Positions 8,062 through 16,950 are shown, numbered from the stretch's first letter. The stretch: DNA of 64,000 bases from Pararobbsia alpina_A (GCF_965118125.1 NZ_OZ221287.1:2232001-2296000); one strand, 5' to 3'. Program-made: numbers and translations. Notes: a model not told the origin generated them from the letters alone.

Positions 8062-9006
8062 TTGATTCGATGGGCAATGGTGGGCGCGGGGAATATCGCA
8101 CGACGCTTCGTGACGGGCCTCGAACATGTCGATGGCGCGGAGTTGACGCATGTGTGGTCACGGCGCGCCGAGGCGACGCAGGCGTTTGCGGAACAACACG
8201 GCTTGTCGGCGTGTGGAAGTTTCGAAGCGCTGCTCGACGCGGATATCGATGCCGTTTATATCGCGACAGCGCATCCTTCACACGCTGAATACAGCATCGC
8301 CGCGATGCGCAAGGGCAAAGCGGTGTTGTGCGAAAAGCCTGCGGCGATTTCGCTGCCCGAACTCGAATCGATGCTGGCAGTCGCACGCGAGCAGCGCGTG
8401 CTGTTCATGGAGGCCATGAAGCCTCCGTTCTATCCCCTCTATCGTCGTTTGCGCGAACACCTCGCCGAGGATCCGATCGGCACGCCCAACTTCGTGCGCG
8501 CGGGCTGTGGCGTGTCCAACTACGGACCGGGCCTGCCGGAGTTCGACCTTGAACGCGTCGGCGGAAGCTTGCTCGACATTGGCATCTACGAATCGTTTCT
8601 GGCAATCGACTGGCTGGGCGCACCGCGCGACGTGCAGGCGTTCGGGCGGCTGGGTGGTGGAGTCGACGTCTTTGCGAGCGTCAACAGTGTTCATGAGCAC
8701 GGTGTTGCGCAGTGGTACTGCGGCCTCGATTTGCACGGCCGCGGCGATGCATTGATCTGCGCGCCGCACGGCAATGTGACGATCGACGGTCCGTGGTGGA
8801 ATCCGAGCACCGCGACGGTCTCGTACAAGGATGGCCGGACGGTCAGACTTGAGGCGCCGTTCGTCGGAGGCGGGTTGAACTATGAGACCGCGCACTTCTG
8901 CGAACTGCTCGCGCAGGGCCAGATCGAAAGCCCGGTGATTTCACATGACATGTCGCGCCACATGATCGACGTGGTCGACCGGAGCCGCGCGGCGCTCGGA
9001 CTTTAA
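8062..9006 (+). CDS. Gfo/Idh/MocA family oxidoreductase
   Basis: A 314-residue NAD(P)-dependent oxidoreductase. The N-terminal Rossmann fold opens with AMVGAGNIARRF, and the conserved EKP motif occurs in LCEKPAAISLPELE (about residue 92). The C-terminal alpha/beta domain holds the conserved GGSLLDIGIYE segment (about 170). The family acts on sugars, inositols or dihydrodiols; the substrate cannot be told here. The start is a TTG at 8062 with AAGGAG eight bases before it, so the non-ATG start is well supported. Confidence 0.85.
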   Translation: MIRWAMVGAGNIARRFVTGLEHVDGAELTHVWSRRAEATQAFAEQHGLSACGSFEALLDADIDAVYIATAHPSHAEYSIAAMRKGKAVLCEKPAAISLPELESMLAVAREQRVLFMEAMKPPFYPLYRRLREHLAEDPIGTPNFVRAGCGVSNYGPGLPEFDLERVGGSLLDIGIYESFLAIDWLGAPRDVQAFGRLGGGVDVFASVNSVHEHGVAQWYCGLDLHGRGDALICAPHGNVTIDGPWWNPSTATVSYKDGRTVRLEAPFVGGGLNYETAHFCELLAQGQIESPVISHDMSRHMIDVVDRSRAALGL

Positions 9007-9190
9007 TTGCGTGAGGTTGGGGCGTCGCGGTGCTGTACCGGTAGCCAGTCTCTGACGTAGGGCGAGCGCAGGGGCGGGTCGCGGTTCTGCTGACGAAACC
9101 TTTTGCTGCCACGCGGCCCGCTACGTCGTCGCGCTAAGTCGTCGTCCTAAGTCGTCGATTTGGATCGCGTCGGTGACGCAGGATCGTCAG

Positions 9191-9562
9191 TCAGTGCCCG
9201 TGGCCGCCACCGCCCGAACCGCCGGACCAGTGTCCGCCACCGCCTCCCCAGTGGCCGCCGCCGCCGGAATGGCCCCAATGACCGCCGCCGCCCCAGTGCC
9301 CGCCACGCCAGTAGCGGCCGCCGTACCAGTTCGCGTAGCAACACCGGCCGCCGCCGCCGTACCAGCCCCATGGCCCGCCGTAGTACGCACCATACACGGC
9401 GTATCCGCTGCCGTAGTAATAGTCATAGGGATAAGGGTAGGTCGGCGCGGGAACATAGGCGTCGCCGTACGGATAGGCAACGCAACCGCCGAGAACCAGC
9501 GCGGCCGCGCTGGTTGCAACGAGGGCCGCGAGACGGCGCGGGCGCCCGGACAGTGCATTCAT
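9191..9562 (-). CDS. glycine/histidine/tryptophan-rich lipoprotein
   Basis: A 123-residue secreted protein. From the ATG at 9562 there is a positively charged start (SGRPRRLAALVATSAAALV) and a lipobox LGGC, so it should be lipid-modified at that cysteine (about residue 28). The mature part is a Tyr/Pro-rich segment, then a tail of GHW-type repeats separated by glycine runs, ending in GGGGHGH. Such low-complexity tails are seen in small envelope lipoproteins of Burkholderia. The repeated histidines could bind metal, but this is inference. No enzyme motif is present. Confidence 0.7.
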   Translation of the reverse strand: MNALSGRPRRLAALVATSAAALVLGGCVAYPYGDAYVPAPTYPYPYDYYYGSGYAVYGAYYGGPWGWYGGGGRCCYANWYGGRYWRGGHWGGGGHWGHSGGGGHWGGGGGHWSGGSGGGGHGH

Positions 9563-9846
9563 GATCGTTTTGCACGCGTCGATGCGTAACCACCGATGAC
9601 GCCGCGAACATCGCAGTGCGAGATCACGCGGTGCCACGAAAGCGTGCACATGCTGGTTTCAGATCTCAATTGGACACCTAAATCCGCGGGTCATCTCGGA
9701 AAACGTGTAACGGGATTTTTCCGGCTTCGTTAAATGAGGGTGTCGATCATCAGCTTTTTCTTGTGCTCGTGCAGACCCCTCACAAATCGGGTCGTACTCC
9801 GTCGTAAAATCGCGGGCTACACGTCGCTCTCTTTTACGGTCTCTCC

Positions 9847-10317
9847 ATGCAAAGCGTCTTATTCGTATGTCTTGGCAATATCTGCCGTTCCCCGACGGCC
9901 GAAGCCATCATGCTGCACAAGGTCGAACAGGCCGGCCTGAGCGACCGCGTGGTCGTCGATTCGGCAGGCACGGGCAGCTGGCATATCGGCGAGGCGCCGG
10001 ACGACCGTGCGCAGAGTTTCGGTGCGCGGCGCGGTTATGACCTCGAACCCTTGAGGGCACGCCAGATCGATATCGCCGATTTTGAGCGGTTCGACCATAT
10101 CCTCGCCATGGATCGCGCCAATTTGCGAGAGCTGTTGCGTCTGTGTCCGCCTCCGTTACAAAACAAGGTTCAACTGCTCATGGATTTCGCGCCGGGGCAG
10201 CAGGGCGCCGAGATCGCGGATCCGTATTTCGGTGGCGCGGACGGCTTTGAGCGCGTGCTCGACGAATGCGAACTCGCTTGCGACGGACTTCTCGATGCGC
10301 TTAAGGCGAATCAGTAG
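9847..10317 (+). CDS. low-molecular-weight protein-tyrosine phosphatase
   Basis: A 156-residue enzyme with the LMW-PTP signature at the very N-terminus: FVCLGNICRSP, giving a C-X5-R phosphate-binding loop with nucleophile Cys8 and Arg14. The general-acid aspartate lies in the C-terminal ADPYFGG motif (about residue 125), and the conserved Tyr follows it. Length is normal. It hydrolyses phosphotyrosine or related phosphates. It lies about 500 bp before iscR, an arrangement common in beta-proteobacteria, but separated from it by its own intergenic region. Confidence 0.9.
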   Translation: MQSVLFVCLGNICRSPTAEAIMLHKVEQAGLSDRVVVDSAGTGSWHIGEAPDDRAQSFGARRGYDLEPLRARQIDIADFERFDHILAMDRANLRELLRLCPPPLQNKVQLLMDFAPGQQGAEIADPYFGGADGFERVLDECELACDGLLDALKANQ

Positions 10318-10755
10318 GCCAAAAAAATGCCAAGGCGATCGTTGACTGTCCGGCGGGAGAGCGGTCGAACAGTCACTGGGCCGTCGCCGGATCGTTGCCA
10401 AACCGGCGAATCAAGTCGCCGGTGAATCCGTGAATCACTGACTCGTTCAGCGAGTGGCGTCGGCCGATCTGATTCACCAGCATGATTCACCTGAAGCAGG
10501 ACGAAAAAAATTCTGTGTTCGCGTGATCGCCTCAAACCAGACTGAAATTGTCGGGAATTGCTGAGCGAAGAGTGTGAATTCGATCTGAATGACCTGATTT
10601 TCGACGCAATGCGACTCAAATATCGCGCTGGCGGCGCATGACGTGTCCTGCAGGCGGCGCCGCGCAGGCGGACAATACCGCTGCGCAAATACCACCGGGT
10701 TCACATCTGCCACGTCAGAAATGGCGTGATCAAGTAGACCTTACCGCCGATAAGG
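10318..10755. other. intergenic region upstream of iscR
   Basis: About 440 bases without a convincing gene. It holds an 8-bp hairpin, ACCGGCGA / TCGCCGGT at 10402-10423, and several short copies of GATTCAC. No clear U-tract terminator is visible after the phosphatase gene. The iscR promoter follows directly at 10756. Confidence 0.35.
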
Positions 10756-10783
10756 TTGACTAAAAGCCTAGGGTATTTATACT
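10756..10783 (+). promoter_or_regulatory. iscR promoter with probable IscR site
   Basis: A -35 TTGACT (10756-10761) and a -10 TATACT (10778-10783) with 16 bases between them lie 38 bp before iscR. The -35 is embedded in ATAAGGTTGACTAAA, followed by a CCTAGGGTAT half, which resembles a degenerate type 1 IscR box. Binding of [2Fe-2S]-IscR here would repress the operon, as established for iscR in E. coli; the site itself is inferred. Confidence 0.6.
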
Positions 10784-10820
10784 TGAGGAAAATTGTCGAG
10801 AATACGGGTCGTCCACCATC

Positions 10821-11366
10821 ATGAGACTCACCACGAAAGGCCGTTTTGCCGTCACCGCCATGATTGATCTTGCCCTGCGTCAGGAGAATGGTCCTGTCAC
10901 GCTCGCCGGGATCAGCCAGCGCCAGCGGATTTCGCTCTCGTACCTCGAGCAGCTGTTTGGCAAGCTGCGCCGGCACGAGATTGTCGAAAGCGTGCGCGGA
11001 CCGGGCGGTGGCTACAACCTCGCGCGTCGCGCCGAGGAAGTCACTGTCGCCGACATCATCATTGCGGTCGACGAGCCGATCGATGCCACGCAATGCGGCG
11101 GCAAGGGCACATGCGACGGAACCAAGGACCTGCACGGTCATTGCATGACGCATGAGCTGTGGTCGACGCTCAATCAGAAGATGGTCGAGTATCTCGACTC
11201 CGTGTCGCTGAAGGATCTCGTCGATCAGCAGCGCGCACGCGAAGGACAGGCGACGGTGTTGCGCGACCGGCGTGTTTCGGGCGGTTCGCCTGAAGCCGTG
11301 ACCGCGACGACGCCTCACGCCGTGCCGCTTGGACCCAATTCGGTGTTCAACATGGCGCGCTCCTGA
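10821..11366 (+). CDS. iscR: Fe-S cluster assembly transcriptional regulator IscR
   Basis: A 181-residue Rrf2-family regulator. The winged helix-turn-helix covers residues 1-80 (MRLTTKGRFAVTAMIDLAL, SYLEQLFGKLR, VRGPGGGYNLAR). Cluster-ligand cysteines are C92 and C98 in CGGKGTC and C108 in HGHCMTH. The third cysteine is nine residues after C98, whereas E. coli IscR has five between them, so the loop is longer. A Ser/Thr/Pro-rich tail follows. It represses isc transcription when it carries a [2Fe-2S] cluster. It is the first gene of the isc locus. Confidence 0.92.
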   Translation: MRLTTKGRFAVTAMIDLALRQENGPVTLAGISQRQRISLSYLEQLFGKLRRHEIVESVRGPGGGYNLARRAEEVTVADIIIAVDEPIDATQCGGKGTCDGTKDLHGHCMTHELWSTLNQKMVEYLDSVSLKDLVDQQRAREGQATVLRDRRVSGGSPEAVTATTPHAVPLGPNSVFNMARS

Positions 11367-11425
11367 GCCTTCGACAACCACCCCACACAATCGACGATAG
11401 ATCGAACGCAGATTCGGAGTATTTG

Positions 11426-12649
11426 ATGAACAAAGAGCTTCCCCATTTGCCCATTTACATGGACTACAGCGCAACGACGCCCGTCGATCCGCGCGTGGTC
11501 GACAAGATGATTCCGTATCTGCGCGAGCAGTTCGGCAATCCGGCGTCGCGTAGCCATAGCTACGGCTGGGATGCGGAACGTGCTGTCGAAGAAGCGCGCG
11601 AAAACGTCGCTGCGCTCGTCAACGCCGATCCGCGCGAAATCATCTGGACGTCGGGTGCGACCGAGTCGAACAACCTTGCGATCAAGGGTGCGGCGCACTT
11701 CTACAAGGGCAAGGGCAAGCACATCATCACCGTCAAGACCGAGCACAAGGCCGTGCTCGATACGACACGCGAACTCGAACGCGAAGGCTTCGAAGTCACG
11801 TACCTCGATGTGAAGGATGACGGCCTGATCGACCTGGCGGCATTCGAAGCTGCGATTCGTCCTGACACGATTCTGGTGTCGGTGATGTTCGTGAACAACG
11901 AAATCGGTGTCGTTCAGGATATCGAGAAGATCGGCGAAATCACGCGCTCGAAGGGCATCGTGTTCCACGTGGACGCGGCGCAGGCCACGGGCAAGGTCGT
12001 GATCGATCTTGAGAAACTGAAAGTCGATCTCATGTCGTTCTCGGCACACAAGACATATGGTCCGAAGGGCATCGGTGCGTTGTTCGTGCGCCGCAAGCCG
12101 CGCGTGCGGATCGAAGCGCAGATGCATGGCGGCGGTCACGAACGCGGTATGCGTTCGGGCACGCTCGCAACGCACCAGATCGTCGGCATGGGCGAAGCAT
12201 TCCGTATCGCGCGTGAAGAGATGGCCACGGAAAACGAGCGGGTCCGCATGTTGCGTGATCGCTTGCTGGCCGGCCTGCGTGAGATCGAAGAAACGTACGT
12301 CAACGGCGACATGGAACGCCGTGTGCCGCACAACCTGAACATCAGCTTCAATTTCGTCGAAGGCGAATCGTTGATCATGGCCGTGAAGGACGTGGCCGTG
12401 TCGTCGGGTTCGGCTTGTACGTCGGCATCGCTCGAGCCGTCGTACGTCCTGCGCGCCCTGGGCCGCAACGACGAACTCGCGCACAGCTCGATCCGCTTCA
12501 CGGTGGGCCGTTTCACGACGGAGCAGGACGTCGAGTACGTGATCAATCTGATGAAGAGCAAGATCCAGAAGCTGCGCGATTTGTCGCCGCTCTGGGAAAT
12601 GTACAAGGATGGGGTCGATATCAATTCGATCCAATGGGCAGCGCACTAA
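11426..12649 (+). CDS. iscS: cysteine desulfurase IscS
   Basis: A 407-residue PLP enzyme that takes sulfur from cysteine for Fe-S cluster assembly and tRNA thiolation. The start is the ATG at 11426 with GGAG upstream; a TTG three bases earlier is less likely. The PLP lysine lies in SFSAHKTYGPKG (about 206), and the flexible active-site loop has SSGSACTSASLEPSYVL with the persulfide cysteine (about 330). The N-terminus YMDYSATTPVDPRV is typical. It lies 59 bp after iscR and 54 bp before iscU. Confidence 0.95.
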   Translation: MNKELPHLPIYMDYSATTPVDPRVVDKMIPYLREQFGNPASRSHSYGWDAERAVEEARENVAALVNADPREIIWTSGATESNNLAIKGAAHFYKGKGKHIITVKTEHKAVLDTTRELEREGFEVTYLDVKDDGLIDLAAFEAAIRPDTILVSVMFVNNEIGVVQDIEKIGEITRSKGIVFHVDAAQATGKVVIDLEKLKVDLMSFSAHKTYGPKGIGALFVRRKPRVRIEAQMHGGGHERGMRSGTLATHQIVGMGEAFRIAREEMATENERVRMLRDRLLAGLREIEETYVNGDMERRVPHNLNISFNFVEGESLIMAVKDVAVSSGSACTSASLEPSYVLRALGRNDELAHSSIRFTVGRFTTEQDVEYVINLMKSKIQKLRDLSPLWEMYKDGVDINSIQWAAH

Positions 12650-12703
12650 GCGACACGCCTCGAACGATCCAATAACGATATCCCCCAATTCAGGAGCATC
12701 AAA

Positions 12704-13108
12704 ATGGCATATAGCGACAAGGTTCTCGACCACTACGAAAACCCGCGCAACGTCGGTTCGTTCGCGAAGGACGACGACGCAGTCGGCACCGGCATGGTCG
12801 GCGCACCGGCATGCGGCGACGTCATGAAGCTGCAGATTCGTGTCGGCGCGGATGGCCTGATCGAAGACGCGAAGTTCAAGACTTACGGCTGCGGCTCGGC
12901 GATCGCCTCGAGCTCGCTCGTGACCGAATGGGTCAAGGGCAAGTCGCTCGACGAAGCACTCGCGATCAAGAACACGCAGATCGCCGAAGAACTCGCGCTG
13001 CCGCCGGTCAAGATTCACTGCTCGATCCTCGCAGAAGACGCCATCAAGGCGGCCGTCGCCGACTACAAGCAACGTCATCAGACGGAAGTCAAGGCGGACG
13101 CGGCTTAA
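12704..13108 (+). CDS. iscU: Fe-S cluster assembly scaffold IscU
   Basis: A 134-residue scaffold on which [2Fe-2S] clusters are built. Three conserved ligand cysteines are visible: in PACGDVMKL, in TYGCGSAIASSS and in KIHCSILAEDA. The HscA recognition motif LPPVK precedes the last one. The N-terminus MAYSDKVLDHYENPRNVGS is diagnostic. It partners with IscS, HscBA and ferredoxin, all encoded nearby. A G/C stem (13132-13160) lies in the 160-bp gap before iscA and could affect relative expression. Confidence 0.95.
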   Translation: MAYSDKVLDHYENPRNVGSFAKDDDAVGTGMVGAPACGDVMKLQIRVGADGLIEDAKFKTYGCGSAIASSSLVTEWVKGKSLDEALAIKNTQIAEELALPPVKIHCSILAEDAIKAAVADYKQRHQTEVKADAA

Positions 13109-13271
13109 GCGAGCTCAGGCAAGCAAGCTCAGGCGAGGCCCGGTGTGTCGAGGTCTCGCCCAAACAAACACGTGATGCGAAGGTACGGCGCAAGACGAGT
13201 ACCGCAAGACGAATACGTCGGCAGGACACGTTAGCCAGGTACATCAGCAAAGCACGGTAGCAGGTTTGACT

Positions 13272-13595
13272 ATGTCGATTACATTGACCGAAAAAGCAGC
13301 AAAGCACGTTCAGAAGTTCCTCGACCGGCGCGGCAAGGGCATCGGTTTGCGGCTCGGCGTGCGTACGACCGGATGCTCGGGGCTGGCCTATAAGCTCGAG
13401 TATGTCGACGAGCTCGAAAACCAGGACCAGGTGTTCGAGAGCTTTGGTGTCAAGGTGATCGTCGATCCGAAGAGCCTGGCCTATATCGACGGCACAGAAC
13501 TCGACTTTGCGCGTGAAGGCCTCAATGAAGGCTTCCGGTTCAACAACCCGAACGTCAAGGACGAGTGCGGTTGCGGTGAGTCGTTCCGCGTCTGA
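13272..13595 (+). CDS. iscA: iron-sulfur cluster assembly protein IscA
   Basis: A 107-residue A-type carrier. The three conserved cysteines are in TTGCSGLAYKLEY (about residue 35) and in the C-terminal CGCGESF. The start is the ATG at 13272, since the in-frame TTG at 13266 adds only two residues. It moves Fe-S clusters from IscU to client proteins. An intrinsic terminator follows 23 bp after its stop codon, before hscB. Confidence 0.93.
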   Translation: MSITLTEKAAKHVQKFLDRRGKGIGLRLGVRTTGCSGLAYKLEYVDELENQDQVFESFGVKVIVDPKSLAYIDGTELDFAREGLNEGFRFNNPNVKDECGCGESFRV

Positions 13596-13617
13596 TCGAG
13601 CGACGCGGGCGCCAGCG

Positions 13618-13640
13618 AAGGCGGCTGCTGCCGCCTTTTT
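13618..13640 (+). terminator. intrinsic terminator inside the isc locus
   Basis: AAGGCGGC, loop TGCT, GCCGCCTT, then TTT: an 8-bp G/C-rich stem with a short U tract. It lies between iscA and hscB, so iscRSUA would form one unit and hscB onward would depend on read-through or its own promoter. Confidence 0.7.
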
Positions 13641-13704
13641 GTTTGGGCGCTCGAAAAGCGCTACGTGCGCGCTTTGAAGGGATCACGGATTAACGAAGCA
13701 CATC

Positions 13705-14223
13705 ATGGCCGCTGACCATTTCGAACTGTTCCAACTACCCAAACGCTTTGCCGTCGACGCACGCGCACTCGATGAGGCCTATCGCGCCGTGCAGGCACAG
13801 GTCCATCCGGATCGTTTCGCTGCCGCGGGCGAAGCCCAGAAGCGCGTGGCCATGCAATGGGCCAGCCAGGCGAACGATGCGTATCAGACGCTGCGTCAGC
13901 CGCTCAAGCGCGCGATCTACCTGCTGCATTTGCGCGGCGTTGACGTTCAGGCCGAAGACAACACCGCGATGGAGCCTGCGTTCCTGATGCAGCAAATGGA
14001 GTGGCGTGAGCGCATCGAAGACGCGGCAGGTTCGCGTAACGTCGACGAGCTCGAATCGCTGGGCCGCGAGTTGCGTGACGATGCCCGTGTGCGGTTCGAC
14101 AAGCTGGCTGCCTTGCTCGACAGCCATGCGGATCAGGGCGCTGCGCAGGCCGTGCGGCAATTGATGTTTATCGAGCGCGTTTCAGAAGAAGTCGGCACGC
14201 AAATCGAGCGTCTCGATCACTAG
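13705..14223 (+). CDS. hscB: Fe-S cluster co-chaperone HscB
   Basis: A 172-residue J-domain co-chaperone. The J domain covers residues 1-75 with the HPDRF motif (HPD stimulates the HscA ATPase), after FELFQLPKRFAVD. The C-terminal three-helix domain, which binds IscU, has LMQQMEWRERIEDA. It begins 110 bp after iscA, beyond an intrinsic terminator, and ends 10 bp before hscA, so hscB and hscA are tightly coupled. Confidence 0.93.
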   Translation: MAADHFELFQLPKRFAVDARALDEAYRAVQAQVHPDRFAAAGEAQKRVAMQWASQANDAYQTLRQPLKRAIYLLHLRGVDVQAEDNTAMEPAFLMQQMEWRERIEDAAGSRNVDELESLGRELRDDARVRFDKLAALLDSHADQGAAQAVRQLMFIERVSEEVGTQIERLDH

Positions 14224-14233
14224 ACCGAACACT

Positions 14234-16102
14234 ATGGCTTTATTGCAAATCTCAGAACCGGGCATGGCGCCCGCGCCCCATCAGCGGCGCCTGGCAGTCG
14301 GTATCGATCTCGGCACGACCAACTCGCTCGTAGCCTCGGTTCGCAACAGCATTCCTGAAGCGCTTCCCGACGAAGACGGCGCGTTGCTTCTGCCGTCGGT
14401 GGTGCGATATCTGCCCAAGGGCGGCCGGCGTATCGGCGCGACGGCGAAGGCCGACGCAGCATCGGACCCGAAGAACACGATCGTGTCGGTCAAGCGGTTC
14501 ATGGGACGTGGCAAGGCGGAAGTCGAAGGGGCCGCGAATGCGCCGTATGACTTTATCGACGCGCCCGGCATGGTCCAGATCTCGACGATCGATGGCGTGA
14601 AGAGCCCGGTCGAAGTGTCGGCCGAGATTCTCGCGACGTTGCGCCAGCGCGCCGAAGATACGCTGGGCGACGATCTGGTCGGTGCGGTCATCACGGTGCC
14701 CGCCTATTTCGACGACGCGCAACGCCAGGCGACCAAGGATGCCGCCAAGCTTGCCGGTCTGAATGTCTTGCGCCTGCTCAACGAGCCGACGGCGGCGGCG
14801 ATCGCTTACGGGCTCGATAGCGGCGCGGAAGGCGTCTATATCGTCTACGACCTTGGCGGCGGCACGTTCGACGTGTCGATCCTGCGTCTGACGCGCGGCG
14901 TGTTCGAAGTGCTGGCGACCGGCGGCGATTCTGCGCTGGGCGGTGACGATTTCGACCAGGCGCTGTATACGCATGTGCTGGCGGCGACCGGTGCGTGCGG
15001 TCTCACGCCGGAAGATGTGCGCCTGATGCTCGACCACGTGCGCGTGCTCAAGGAAGCGCTGTCGGATACGGATTCAGCGTCGCTCGACGTGACCCTTGCA
15101 AGCGGCGAACGCGTGCAATGCACGGTCACGGAGACGGAGTTCGCCGAGCTGACCGACAGGCTCGTGCAGCGCACGCTGACGCAAACGCGCAAGGCGTTGC
15201 GCGATGCGAAGCTGGCCGCGGACGAAGTCGAAGGCGTTGTGCTTGTCGGCGGTGCGACGCGGATGCGTCATGTTCGTCGTGCGGTCGAGTCGTTCTTCGG
15301 CAAGGCTCCGCACCTCGATATCGACCCCGATCAGGTGGTTGCGCTCGGCGCAGCGATTCAAGCCGACTTGCTCGCCGGCAATCGACGCGGCGAGGGCGAC
15401 GACTGGCTGCTTCTCGACGTGATTCCGCTTTCGCTTGGCGTTGAAACCATGGGCGGTCTCGTCGAGAAGATCATCCCGCGCAACTCGACGATTCCCGTTG
15501 CGCGTGCGCAGGAGTTCACGACGTTCAAGGATGGCCAGACGGCGATGGCGATCCACATTCTGCAGGGCGAACGGGAACTCGCGAGCGATTGCCGTTCGCT
15601 TGCCCGTTTCGAGCTTCGTGGAATTCCGCCGATGGTCGCGGGCGCCGCGCGCATTCGCGTGACATATCAGGTCGATGCGGACGGTTTGCTGTCGGTGTCA
15701 GCACGCGAAATGCACTCGGGTGTCGAAGCATCGATCGAAGTCAAACCGTCGTACGGCCTTGCCGACGATGAAGTGGCGAAGATGCTCGAAGCCGGTTTTG
15801 CATCGGCGACGGTCGATATGCAGGCGCGCGCATTGCGCGAGGAGCAGGTCGAAGCCGATCGCATGATCGAAGCGACGGCCGCTGCGCTCGCCGAAGATGG
15901 CGAACTGCTCGATGAGACCGAGCGTGCCGCCATCGATACAATCGTCGCGCAACTCCAGCAGACGCGTGCCAATTCGACGGTGGCAGATGAAGTGCGCCGC
16001 GGTGTCGAAGCGCTGGCGCAAGCGACCGATGAATTCGCGGCACGGCGGATGGACAAGGGCATCCGCCGCGCACTGACCGGACGCAAGCTTAGCGAACTGT
16101 GA
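14234..16102 (+). CDS. hscA: Fe-S assembly Hsp70 chaperone HscA
   Basis: A 622-residue specialised Hsp70. The ATPase domain opens with VGIDLGTTNSLVASV and has the connecting VYDLGGGTFDVSILRL (about 200) and VVLVGGATRMRHV (about 335). The substrate-binding domain contains the segment DVIPLSLGVETMGGLVEKII. The C-terminal lid is shorter and less acidic than in DnaK. It helps transfer the cluster from IscU by recognising LPPVK. It sits between hscB and fdx, as in other isc operons. Confidence 0.95.
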   Translation: MALLQISEPGMAPAPHQRRLAVGIDLGTTNSLVASVRNSIPEALPDEDGALLLPSVVRYLPKGGRRIGATAKADAASDPKNTIVSVKRFMGRGKAEVEGAANAPYDFIDAPGMVQISTIDGVKSPVEVSAEILATLRQRAEDTLGDDLVGAVITVPAYFDDAQRQATKDAAKLAGLNVLRLLNEPTAAAIAYGLDSGAEGVYIVYDLGGGTFDVSILRLTRGVFEVLATGGDSALGGDDFDQALYTHVLAATGACGLTPEDVRLMLDHVRVLKEALSDTDSASLDVTLASGERVQCTVTETEFAELTDRLVQRTLTQTRKALRDAKLAADEVEGVVLVGGATRMRHVRRAVESFFGKAPHLDIDPDQVVALGAAIQADLLAGNRRGEGDDWLLLDVIPLSLGVETMGGLVEKIIPRNSTIPVARAQEFTTFKDGQTAMAIHILQGERELASDCRSLARFELRGIPPMVAGAARIRVTYQVDADGLLSVSAREMHSGVEASIEVKPSYGLADDEVAKMLEAGFASATVDMQARALREEQVEADRMIEATAAALAEDGELLDETERAAIDTIVAQLQQTRANSTVADEVRRGVEALAQATDEFAARRMDKGIRRALTGRKLSEL

Positions 16103-16154
16103 TCCACCGGGGCGCGGTGTTCGCGGCCCCTGCCTGAAACTGATTGACTCGACT

Positions 16155-16496
16155 ATGCCCCAACTCGTAGTGTTACCCCATGGCGAACTGTGCCCGGACG
16201 GTGCGGTGATCGATGCACCCGCTGGCAAGAGCGTCTGCGATGTGTTGCTTGAAAACGGAATCGAGATCGAACACGCTTGCGAGAAGTCCTGCGCGTGCAC
16301 GACCTGTCATGTGATCGTGCGCGAAGGCTTCGCGAACCTGGCCGACGCGACCGATGACGAAGAGGATCTGCTCGACAAGGCGTGGGGTCTCGAACCGACT
16401 TCACGTTTGTCGTGTCAGGCGCTCATGCCGGCCCAAGGCGAATACGTGGTCGAGATTCCGAAATACACGATCAATCACGCGAAAGAAAACCATTGA
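16155..16496 (+). CDS. fdx: [2Fe-2S] ferredoxin of the isc operon
   Basis: A 113-residue adrenodoxin-type ferredoxin. Cluster cysteines are in CEKSCACTTCHV (about residues 42-51), with the fourth in RLSCQAL (about 88). It supplies electrons for cluster assembly on IscU or for reductive coupling. It is followed after 10 bp by iscX, with GAGGAG of the intergenic sequence serving iscX. Confidence 0.93.
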   Translation: MPQLVVLPHGELCPDGAVIDAPAGKSVCDVLLENGIEIEHACEKSCACTTCHVIVREGFANLADATDDEEDLLDKAWGLEPTSRLSCQALMPAQGEYVVEIPKYTINHAKENH

Positions 16497-16506
16497 GGAG
16501 CGAGCA

Positions 16507-16704
16507 ATGAAATGGACTGATGTGCAGGAGATCGCGATGGCCCTGACCGACGCGCATCCCGATATCGATCCGCAATACGTGCGGTTCACCGATCTGCATC
16601 GCTGGATTACCGAACTGCCCGAATTCAACGACGCGCCCGACCGTTCGAGCGAGAAGATTCTCGAGGCCATCCAGGCTGCCTGGATCGAGGACTCGGATTA
16701 TTGA
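16507..16704 (+). CDS. iscX: Fe-S assembly protein IscX
   Basis: A 65-residue acidic protein with the family pattern MKWTDVQEIAM, then DIDPQYVRFTDLHRWI and a C-terminal AIQAAWIEDSDY. IscX binds IscS and iron and modulates desulfurase activity. The start at 16507 has GAGGAG just before it and follows fdx by 10 bp. It closes the isc locus, and an intrinsic terminator lies 160 bp downstream. Confidence 0.92.
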   Translation: MKWTDVQEIAMALTDAHPDIDPQYVRFTDLHRWITELPEFNDAPDRSSEKILEAIQAAWIEDSDY

Positions 16705-16824
16705 GGTGTGCGGGGTCGCGACACGCTGGACAGCGCTCAACCCCTTGCAGCAAGTACGACAGAGCGTGTTCAACAACGCCGATGCAGCAAACCGGGCTGA
16801 GCAAAGCTCATTCGGCAACGTCCG

Positions 16825-16860
16825 TTGAGCAAGCAGCTTGAGCAAAGCAGGTTGAGCAAA
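16825..16860. repeat. short tandem repeat TTGAGCAAA
   Basis: Three copies of TTGAGCAA(A) at 16825, 16838 and 16852, a period of 13-14 bases, in the gap after iscX. It is probably simple slippage-derived sequence. Confidence 0.5.
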
Positions 16861-16863
16861 GAT

Positions 16864-16900
16864 AAGGGCGATATGCGTCATGCGCGTATCGCCCTTTTTT
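16864..16900 (+). terminator. intrinsic terminator after iscX
   Basis: A 14-bp stem (AAGGGCGATATGCG pairing with CGCGTATCGCCCTT, one G-U pair) with a 5-base loop, followed by TTTT. It lies 160 bp after the iscX stop and ends the isc locus. Confidence 0.85.
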
Positions 16901-16950
16901 CATGCCGGCAGCCGTGCGGCCGGCACGTCTCTCGCGTCCGCGGGGCTGCG

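Noticed and set aside
16825..16860. Insertion sequence remnant after iscX
   Set aside because: There are only short slipped repeats, with no inverted ends, target duplication or transposase fragment.
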